Positions 57,234 through 64,000 of a stretch of DNA of 64,000 nucleotides are shown piece after piece. Positions within the stretch are counted from its first letter, which is position 1; every line of letters starts with the position of its first letter. The notes below the pieces were generated by a model. That model made no database searches, was not told where the DNA came from, and was given only the letters and a program-made list of their open reading frames with translations. A program made the translations under genes and the position numbers. The stretch comes from Schizochytrium sp. CCTCC M209059 (lineage: Eukaryota; Sar; Bigyra; Thraustochytrida; Thraustochytriidae): the NCBI GenBank assembly GCA_000818945.1, contig KN805385.1, forward strand, positions 619,991 to 683,990. Reading direction: 5' to 3'.

Positions 57234-60200
57234 ATGACGGACAACGAGCAAGAGCCCAGCGGAGCACGAGAGGAGCTCGGGGCGATGATGACGACGACAA
57301 GCACAGATGCACGCGTACTTCCCGTGCAAGTCGCTCTTCATGTGCGTCCTCTCCTTCCCCACGAAGAGGAACAAGGGTGCATCGGAAGCGTGCGGGCGAG
57401 CGAGAGCGAGCACACGGTCACGCTGCCTGGCGGCACGCGTCGATTCACCTTTGACCACGTGTTCGAGGCTGGCACAGAGCGCTGCAGCTCCGATCGTCTA
57501 TACGAAGGATGCGTTCGGCCTCTACTCGATGGCTGTTTCGAGGGACTTAACGCCACAGTACTGGCGTACGGACAGACGGGATCCGGCAAAACCTTCACCA
57601 TGGGCACAACAGGCGAAGACCGCGGTGTAATCCCGCGCGTCGCCTCCGACCTCTTTGACCGCATCGAGGCTCTTCGCTCCGAGAACCCGAGCGCTGGCGC
57701 GTGGGAGACGACCGTATCATTTTTCGAGATTTACCGCGAGAGCACCTTTGACCTTCTTGCGGATGCAGGCGGACACGGCAAGGCGCCCGAACTCAGCATT
57801 CGCGAAGACTCTGGTCGAAATGTCTTTGTTGTAGGTCTCACCGAAATCCCCGTTCATGACAAAGCGACCCTCCTCGCGCAGCTACAGCGAGGCGGCGAGC
57901 ACCGCGCCACGGCAAGCACCGAAATGAACAGTGTTTCAAGCCGATCACACGCAATCTTTACGATCTCAATGCGCAACGAAGATCCGGAGTCCGGCATGAT
58001 TCGGTCCTCCAAATTTCACCTTGTCGACCTTGCAGGGTCCGAGCGCGCCAAGCGGACCAAGGCTCACGGTGATCGCCTGCAAGAGGGCATCAACATCAAT
58101 CGCGGCCTGCTTGCGCTCGGCAACGTCATCTCCGCCCTCGGCGATGACAAACGCAAGGTCGGCGGAAAGGTCGGCCATGTCCCGTATCGAGACTCCAAGT
58201 TGACGCGCATCCTTCAGGACTCACTTGGCGGTAACAGTCGTACTGTCATGGTCGCCTGCGTCTCGCCTGCGGACAGCAATGTAGAGGAAACGCTCAACAC
58301 GCTCAAGTATGCCAATCGGGCTCGCAATATTCAAAATAAGCCCACTGTTAATGATGAGGCCATGAATGAGCAAAATTCGACCCTCGTGGCTCAGCTCAAA
58401 CGCACCATTGCAGGTCTTCAGGACGAAATCGCGGCGCTCCGCTCCGGCGCCGAACGGCCGCTCGAGGCGCATCGCGCTAAAACATCCACGCGTGAGACAA
58501 GTCAGCTCCTTCTCAAGCTCAGTGATCGCAATCTCAGTCTTGAGGCACGGCTCGAGCGCGTCGCAGACTTGATCGAGGGCGCCACAGGGAGCGATGCTGC
58601 CTCCGCGCCAATCGACATCGACGCTCTGCGCCAGGCCATGGCTATGGACAGCAATACCCAAAATGAGGGAGGAGAAAACAACTCCGGCGACGGCGCTTTG
58701 GACGCAACAGGGGAAGATGCAGAAGGCAACGCAGCAAAGACGGAAAGCGGTGCTGACAGTAACACCAACTCGGAAGGCGACGAAGAGCAAGAGCAAGAGC
58801 ACATGCAGCGCCAAGTCGCTCTACAACAAGAATTGCAAGTGATCAACGACGAGCTTTCGTCCAAAGTCGAAGCCATGGCCCGCATGGAGAAGAGCGGAAG
58901 TGAATTCTCGCAAATCGAGCGTTCCTACGCCAAAGCGATCCAGGAAATGTGTGACGAGCTCGCTCTTCTTCAGAACGAGCGCGATGACCTCGTGAGCAAG
59001 CTCAAAGAGGAACAGGCGAAAAAGTCCAAGCTTGTCCCCGGCGGGGCAGCTGCACCCATGAGCGGGCGCGAAAAAGCGCTCAAACAAAAGCTCGCCGATC
59101 TCGAGACGAAACATGAAGGACTTCGCAAAAAGCAGGCCGAGCAGGAACGTCTTATTCGTATTCAGAAGCGAGACGTTTCCGGAATGGACCGCCTCAAGAA
59201 TGAGATTCAGGGCCTCAAGCAGTCACGTGTCAAACTCATGCGCCGCATCAAGGAGGAAGGCGATGAATTCCGCAAATGGAAACAAACCAAGGAACGCGAG
59301 CTCAAGCAAATGAAGAAGCAAGAGACCAAGCAGCGCTACAAGTACATGGTGCTCGAACGTCAGCACGAGCGCCAACAGCGCTTTCTTCAACGAAAGCAGG
59401 AAGAGGCCTCGCTGGCACAAAAACGTTTGCGTGACGTGTTGCAAAAGCAAAAGCAGGCGGCCTCCGCGCGGTCCAACGCAGCAGCGACGGGACTTGGCAA
59501 GTCTGCCGACGAACATCGTGCTGCCTTCAAGGAGTGGCTTTCGGATCAGCTTCAGGTCTCGCGCCATCTTCGTGGCGCGCGAAAGGCGCTGCGAGCTGAA
59601 GTCGAGACGCGCAAGGACCTGCCTCCGGGCAGCCATGATCCGGACGTGGTGGCCAGACGTCGGGCATGCACAGAGCGTATCGGTTCCCTCCAGGCAGCAG
59701 TGCTTGAGGCCGAAGAGGCGGCACAGTCGGAGCGTCGCTGGAGCGGGGCACGCACAACCCACATTGCTAAACAGTGGCTGCGTATCTTGTTCCAAGAGCT
59801 CACGGCCACGACGGAGAAACTGGACGCGGCCTTGGAGGAAAATGGGGACCTCCGTACGGACAACGATGATTTGCAAAAGATGTTTCTCGATCTCGAGCAC
59901 CAGCATGTGCTTGACAAGGCGCGCCTTAGTCGCGAATACGAGGATAAGCTTGTCTTTATGATGCAGCAACACAGCACGCGAGCTTTACCTGCAGAGGCAA
60001 GTGCTGGTGAAGCAGGCATACCAGCAGACGGCTCGGCTGGCACTGCTACTTCGGCGAACAGCAATGAGGCGGCTTTGCTTGAAAAGCTGGATCAGCTCGG
60101 TGCAGACTACGACAAGCTGGTAACGCTGCTAGAAGACAATACGCCAAGCAAGTCCAAGGCCGCCGCGGAAGCGCGCAAAAAGGCTGCCGCTGTGCGAAAG

Positions 60201-61145
60201 CAGCGCGCACAAGAGGCGGAGGACGAAAACGATTCGGACGAAGACGAGCCATTGTGGCTAAGCTCTGACTCAGAGTCGGAAAATGCCGAGCTGGACTCGG
60301 ACGACGAAGACTGGACGGAGGACTCTCCTGCAAAGGCGAATCGAGCCACCCGCAAACGCGCCTCGGGTCCTTCACTTGACTCTCAGGCCTCCAAGAAGAG
60401 TTTGGCACCCTCGACGGAAGATATCGAGGCGATGCGGCACTCCGCCGAGGATCAGCTTCCGCAAGATCTCATTGAGCGTATTGATGGCTTCAAGGTAAAG
60501 GAGCTCCAGGACGCTCTCTTTCATATTGGCCTCTCCGTGACGGGCCGCAAGGATGTCTTGCGCGCACGACTTTTATGCGGACTCCTCGATCGCCAAGCCC
60601 AGCGTGAAAATAGTGCGCAGAGTCTGCCTGGCTCCGGAAATCCACTTCTTCCAGAGGTGGTTCCATCTCGGCACGAGGTCAAGCAAGCCGAGGATACAGA
60701 CGATGCTCCCGTCGAGCCAAAGTCAGAGAAAAGCAAACCGATTGCACCAAAGCAAGACGAAAGCAAGTCTGCTGTGCACAACAAGAAGAGTGACGCAAGC
60801 AAGGGGCAGTCGAGCCGTCTTTTGCCAAGCAAAGCACCCCGCGCGCCGGAGGACGTAAAGAAGGGTCTTGCAAAGAGTGCTATTACTGGCGCTCCACACA
60901 GAACCTTGAGTCAACTTGCGGCGCCACGGAAACCGCCGAGCAACACTCCCAGTACTGATCCTGAAGCGGTTTCAGAGACAAAAACGAGCGACTCCAAGGA
61001 AAACTCGATGGAGGCGAGATTGGCACAGTGGCGGGCGCACAAGAAGGGTGGCAGTGGCGAAGCGGACGAGCCGCGCGCACCATTGCATGCTCCCAACAAG
61101 CGGAAGGCTCTTGGCGTGCTTTCTCAGAATCACCAACAACAGTAA
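57234..61145 (+). CDS. Kinesin-4-like (KIF4-type) motor with C-terminal SAP domain
   Basis: A 1303-residue kinesin with an N-terminal motor (about 27-375). Nucleotide motifs are intact: AYGQTGSGKTFTMG (P-loop, about 110-123), NSVSSRSHAIF (switch I) and VDLAGSERAKRT (switch II). LQEGININRGLLALGNVISAL and NRARNIQNKPTVN, the neck, are typical of kinesin-4/KIF4-KIF21. A long coiled coil follows (about 380-950), with acidic patches (DSDEDEP, DSDDEDW) near 1000-1030. A SAP DNA-binding motif lies at about 1083-1120 (GFKVKELQDALFHIGLSVTG), then a Lys/Ser-rich tail. The ATG at 57234 is the first ATG; the frame start at 57225 is a TTG. The SAP motif suggests it binds chromatin, as chromokinesins do. 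KIF4's own Cys-rich DNA-binding motif was not seen. Confidence 0.88.
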   Translation: MTDNEQEPSGAREELGAMMTTTSTDARVLPVQVALHVRPLLPHEEEQGCIGSVRASESEHTVTLPGGTRRFTFDHVFEAGTERCSSDRLYEGCVRPLLDGCFEGLNATVLAYGQTGSGKTFTMGTTGEDRGVIPRVASDLFDRIEALRSENPSAGAWETTVSFFEIYRESTFDLLADAGGHGKAPELSIREDSGRNVFVVGLTEIPVHDKATLLAQLQRGGEHRATASTEMNSVSSRSHAIFTISMRNEDPESGMIRSSKFHLVDLAGSERAKRTKAHGDRLQEGININRGLLALGNVISALGDDKRKVGGKVGHVPYRDSKLTRILQDSLGGNSRTVMVACVSPADSNVEETLNTLKYANRARNIQNKPTVNDEAMNEQNSTLVAQLKRTIAGLQDEIAALRSGAERPLEAHRAKTSTRETSQLLLKLSDRNLSLEARLERVADLIEGATGSDAASAPIDIDALRQAMAMDSNTQNEGGENNSGDGALDATGEDAEGNAAKTESGADSNTNSEGDEEQEQEHMQRQVALQQELQVINDELSSKVEAMARMEKSGSEFSQIERSYAKAIQEMCDELALLQNERDDLVSKLKEEQAKKSKLVPGGAAAPMSGREKALKQKLADLETKHEGLRKKQAEQERLIRIQKRDVSGMDRLKNEIQGLKQSRVKLMRRIKEEGDEFRKWKQTKERELKQMKKQETKQRYKYMVLERQHERQQRFLQRKQEEASLAQKRLRDVLQKQKQAASARSNAAATGLGKSADEHRAAFKEWLSDQLQVSRHLRGARKALRAEVETRKDLPPGSHDPDVVARRRACTERIGSLQAAVLEAEEAAQSERRWSGARTTHIAKQWLRILFQELTATTEKLDAALEENGDLRTDNDDLQKMFLDLEHQHVLDKARLSREYEDKLVFMMQQHSTRALPAEASAGEAGIPADGSAGTATSANSNEAALLEKLDQLGADYDKLVTLLEDNTPSKSKAAAEARKKAAAVRKQRAQEAEDENDSDEDEPLWLSSDSESENAELDSDDEDWTEDSPAKANRATRKRASGPSLDSQASKKSLAPSTEDIEAMRHSAEDQLPQDLIERIDGFKVKELQDALFHIGLSVTGRKDVLRARLLCGLLDRQAQRENSAQSLPGSGNPLLPEVVPSRHEVKQAEDTDDAPVEPKSEKSKPIAPKQDESKSAVHNKKSDASKGQSSRLLPSKAPRAPEDVKKGLAKSAITGAPHRTLSQLAAPRKPPSNTPSTDPEAVSETKTSDSKENSMEARLAQWRAHKKGGSGEADEPRAPLHAPNKRKALGVLSQNHQQQ

Positions 61146-61556
61146 AATTTAGCGGCACCCGCAATCGCAGTAAATCATTTGTCGAAAAGCGAGCACGAGG
61201 GTCAGCCAGATCTGTTGAACGAAATTATCCATGACACGAAAAATAAGATTGATGTATTGTGCTTTGCTTCAAACTCAACACTGTCTTATGAGACCATATG
61301 TGAGTGCTGCGAGGTGCTGCAGCCCCTGAGCTCGTCTGTTCCATTTTCAGGTAGTCTCGACAGGCAATACACTTTCTTCGTTTCAACCTCATGGCACGGC
61401 ACGGCACGGCACGGCACGGCGCGAGATATTGAGCTTAAGAGGAAACTATTTTACACTTCTTTTCGCAAGTCCTTCCTTCTTGCCAAAAAAGGCAACGAGC
61501 ACATTGTGAAGGCTAAAATGAGCTTGGAATGAAATTAGAATTCTACCTGGATTCTG
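61146..61556. other. Convergent 3' region with CACGG repeat
   Basis: 411 bases between the kinesin and HAL stop codons. A GCACG pentamer array lies at about 61393-61420. No gene is visible. Confidence 0.5.
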
Positions 61557-63707
61557 TCAGTAGTCTTCGTCAACGCAAGTGCCCTCGTAACCGCAAAAGT
61601 ACGGGCGGAGCGCATTCCACAGCGCACCAGACCGAATGAGAGTAGCAGCAGCGTTGATGTCAGGACTCATGATGCGATCACGGTCCCAGCTCGGGACATG
61701 CTCACGCACAAGAGCGAAGAGTGCTTCAAGAGGTTCGGTCGTGCGAAGAGGACGATGAAACTCGAGAGCCTGGCAGCTCGAGAGTAGCTCGATCGCAAGA
61801 ACATGCTCAACATTTTCAACGACTTGAAGCGCCTTGCGCGCCGCATAGCCGCCCATGGACACGTGGTCCTCCTTTGCAGCAGACGTGGAGATGGAATCAA
61901 CACTTGCCGGATGGGAAAGAGCCTTGTTCTCCGAGACCAAGGCTGCGGCTGTGCAATGCGCAATCATGAAGCCCGAGTTGAGCCCACCGTCCTGGACGAG
62001 AAAAGCCGGAAGACCACTGAGCGCAGGGTTGACGAGACGCTCGATGCGACGCTCACTGATCGATGCGAGCTCGCTCGTACCGATCGCAAGGTAGTCAAGA
62101 ACCTTGGCAGGGTATTCTCCATGAAAGTTGCCTCCGGAGATGACAAAGCCCTCTTGTGTCCCGTGGTTGGTGTAAAACGTATCGCTCTGTCGCTTGGCAC
62201 CAAGACTGTCGCCAGTTGCCGCAGGTCCAGGACCGTTCGGGGCCGATGCACTCGTTCCGGTGCCATCGACAAGACTGCGGAGACGGCGGATTTCCGCCTT
62301 GGCCTCATCGAGCGTCTCTGGTTCGGTAGGGGCGTCAGTGTCGAAAGTAGAGAGATTGTGGCCTGACCCTGCGCCCGTCAGACGCCGCTCGTTGCGCTGA
62401 GGCGGCCAGACACGGATGGTGTTGCCTTGCGCATCGACTGTAGTGACATCGGGCTTGCCGGTGAATACCATGGGGTTGTCTGTCGAAGAATTGAGTTCAA
62501 TATCGAGTACGGACTCAACAAAGGAAATCGTGTCGGCAACAATGCCGTGCACTTGCGGAGTACACCGCAGCGAGTAGGCGTCTTGGACCTTGCCAGAATA
62601 GTTGTGGCTTGAAAAAAGCTCGGACGGGTTTCCGGGGTGAAGGAGCGCACGGAGTCGAGCAGCGACGACGCCTTGGCCTCTGTGGGGGCGGCGCTCGTGC
62701 ACGCGTGGGTGGAATGCGCTGACAGTACCCTTGAGGACCTCGAGCGTAAGAGCAGCGATGACGTCGGCACAGTTTTGGGCGTTGCGCGCGCGCGCGACGG
62801 CCTCAGCGCCAAGCGAAGCAATCATTTGGGTTCCGTTGATGAGTGCAAGACCTTCCTTGGCTCCGAGCTTGATTGGCTCGAGTCCATGATCTGCAAGAAC
62901 TTGTGCGGCGCTGCGCTGGATGGCAACGACACCGCGACCCGGTCTCGCATCTGAAGTGAGCGCCGTCTCCTCGGGTACGAGCGCGAGGTTATTGAACTTG
63001 CCGCTGGCATCGAGCTGGGTGGTGTCCCACATGCGGCCGTAGCCAAGAAGGCCGAGCGCGAGATGCGAGAGAGGCGCAAGATCGCCGGAGGCTCCGACAG
63101 TACCTTGCGCAGGGACGACCGAGATGCAGCCTGCGTTGAACGCGGCAACCATTTGCATGAGCGTACGCTCAGACACGCCCGAGTTGCCGCGGCAGAGGAC
63201 ATTGATGCGCAGCGCGAGCAGCATACGCGTGCGCTCATAGGGAAGGGGTTCGCCTACGCCTGCCGAGTGGGACTTGATGAGATTTTCTTGCAGTTTTTCG
63301 AGTTGCCCTTCGTCGATGACAACGTCCGAGAAGAGCCCAAAGCCCGTATTGATGCCGTAGGCAACCTCTCGCTTGGCCAGGAGCTGGTCAACGACGAGGC
63401 GGGACTCGCGAACGCGGTCGAGCGCGGCGTCGGCGAGGACGATGCTCGATCCGTGTCGCGAGAGCGCGTAAAGTTGCTCACAGTCGAGCGAGTCGCCATC
63501 CAGCGTGATCTGTACAGGTCCCTTCATGGTGACTTCCTGTTCTCTTGGGTTGGTGTACTTGGCTTGACGATGCTTGTATGTTGTTTGTCGAGCACGACGC
63601 TTTTCTTCTTCTTCTTCTTCTGCTGCTGCTGCTACTGCTGCTGTTGGCGGTTTGCTTTGCTTCGATTTCGGTTTTGCTTTGGCCTTTGTGGTTTGATGGC
63701 TAGCCAT
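61557..63707 (-). CDS. HAL: Histidine ammonia-lyase with a ~100-residue insertion
   Basis: A 716-residue HAL (EC 4.3.1.3). It deaminates histidine to urocanate, the first step of histidine breakdown. The MIO prosthetic group forms from Ala206-Ser207-Gly208 in GTVGASGDLAPLSH. YGINTGFGLFSDV supplies the active-site Tyr loop. HRGQ, SSTDNPMVF, NFHGEYPAKVLDY and SENKALSHPASVDSISTSA are all conserved. Between TDNPMVF and GGNFHGEY, adjacent in human HAL apart from a few residues, about 100 extra in-frame residues (about 413-519) appear, including a charged helix (LDEAKAEIRRLRSL) and a Gly/Pro/Ser linker. The N-terminal ~60 residues are Lys/Ala/Glu-rich. Alternative starts are 63527 (MKGPVQITLDG), nearer to bacterial enzymes, and 63809. 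Confidence 0.93.
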   Translation of the reverse strand: MASHQTTKAKAKPKSKQSKPPTAAVAAAAEEEEEEKRRARQTTYKHRQAKYTNPREQEVTMKGPVQITLDGDSLDCEQLYALSRHGSSIVLADAALDRVRESRLVVDQLLAKREVAYGINTGFGLFSDVVIDEGQLEKLQENLIKSHSAGVGEPLPYERTRMLLALRINVLCRGNSGVSERTLMQMVAAFNAGCISVVPAQGTVGASGDLAPLSHLALGLLGYGRMWDTTQLDASGKFNNLALVPEETALTSDARPGRGVVAIQRSAAQVLADHGLEPIKLGAKEGLALINGTQMIASLGAEAVARARNAQNCADVIAALTLEVLKGTVSAFHPRVHERRPHRGQGVVAARLRALLHPGNPSELFSSHNYSGKVQDAYSLRCTPQVHGIVADTISFVESVLDIELNSSTDNPMVFTGKPDVTTVDAQGNTIRVWPPQRNERRLTGAGSGHNLSTFDTDAPTEPETLDEAKAEIRRLRSLVDGTGTSASAPNGPGPAATGDSLGAKRQSDTFYTNHGTQEGFVISGGNFHGEYPAKVLDYLAIGTSELASISERRIERLVNPALSGLPAFLVQDGGLNSGFMIAHCTAAALVSENKALSHPASVDSISTSAAKEDHVSMGGYAARKALQVVENVEHVLAIELLSSCQALEFHRPLRTTEPLEALFALVREHVPSWDRDRIMSPDINAAATLIRSGALWNALRPYFCGYEGTCVDEDY

Positions 63708-64000
63708 GGTCGCCTCGCTTTGCTTTGCTTTGCTCGCCCTCTCCTTGCAGTAGAGAGAAGCGCAGTGAGAAGCAGACTGACTCGGCCGTAGACATTTTCG
63801 CTTCCTCACTTGGTCCCTCCCTCTCTCCCTCCCTGCCTCTGCACAGGCCCCGAGAGAAGGAGAGGCAACCTTTGGCGCGCGGCCTCTCGAGTGGCAGCCA
63901 GTCCCAGGGGGCTTTTTTCTGCTCCTCCCCTCTCTGCGTATGCATGTATATATGTATATATATCATATATATATATACCGGCAGGAGAGGAGGTCTGGCC
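63708..64000. promoter_or_regulatory. 5' flank of HAL with AT-repeat tract
   Basis: The readable upstream region includes an alternating TATA/ATAT tract (about 63943-63977). Because AT-rich stretches are rare in this GC-rich window, it may contain the core promoter, but it could equally be a dinucleotide microsatellite. Confidence 0.4.

Noticed and set aside
63943..63977. TATA tract as the defined HAL core promoter
   Set aside because: It may be only an AT dinucleotide repeat about 240 bases from the start codon; without transcript-start data the claim is too weak.

Overview
This is a nuclear genomic window from a flagellated protist, most likely a stramenopile of the thraustochytrid/labyrinthulomycete type (Aurantiochytrium/Hondaea-like). 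That assignment is an inference. The supporting signs are GC-rich, almost intronless and tightly packed genes, a Pro-Thr repeat stalk of the stramenopile kind on a membrane protein, a vacuolar sorting receptor with the YMPL tail motif, a motile-cilium gene (CFAP52), and abundant short tandem repeats between genes. Nothing looks prokaryotic, organellar or viral. I found 21 protein genes. One of them needs a spliced intron. I saw no tRNA or rRNA genes, no CRISPR array and no clear transposon. A run of Ns at 53257-53398 is an assembly gap.

Layout, left to right. 0-15 kb: snurportin-1 (-) faces a 4030-residue single-exon gene (+) that combines a DUF3638/DUF3645 helicase-like core with ubiquitin-binding-type zinc fingers, a UBA-like segment and EF-hands. 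15-25 kb: MPDU1 (+), CFAP52 (-), a type II membrane protein with a PT-repeat stalk (+), an SCP-type CTD phosphatase (+) and a GPI-anchored folate-receptor-like protein (-). 25-35 kb: a 180-bp GACA microsatellite, a nardilysin-like M16 peptidase with a Tudor-like insert (-), RNA 3'-phosphate cyclase (-) and a soluble GT90-type glycosyltransferase (+). 35-43 kb: mitochondrial alpha-aminoadipic semialdehyde dehydrogenase (ALDH7A1, -) head-to-head with the bifunctional lysine-ketoglutarate reductase/saccharopine dehydrogenase (AASS, +).

43-53 kb: a small C39-peptidase-like protein (-), a histidine acid phosphatase (-), a two-exon gene fusing an aspartyl/asparaginyl-hydroxylase-like dioxygenase to a sulfotransferase (+), a calcineurin-B/CHP-like EF-hand protein (-), the vacuolar sorting receptor (+) and a probably mitochondrial PP2C (-). 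54-64 kb: a PrsW-like intramembrane protease (-), a kinesin-4-like motor ending in a SAP domain (+) and histidine ammonia-lyase with a long insertion (-).

Most genes are unrelated in function, and many sit in head-to-head pairs that share a repeat-rich 0.75-2.4 kb flank. The clear functional link is the ALDH7A1/AASS pair. Together they encode three consecutive steps of lysine degradation through saccharopine, and they share one 2.4-kb intergenic region that carries a near-perfect 22-bp palindrome. The most novel-looking items are that pair, the dioxygenase-sulfotransferase fusion, the giant ubiquitin-linked helicase-like protein, the eukaryotic PrsW-like protein, and the domain insertions in nardilysin, kinesin and HAL. 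Starts are set at ATG codons. Several longer open frames begin only at TTG or GTG and were trimmed.
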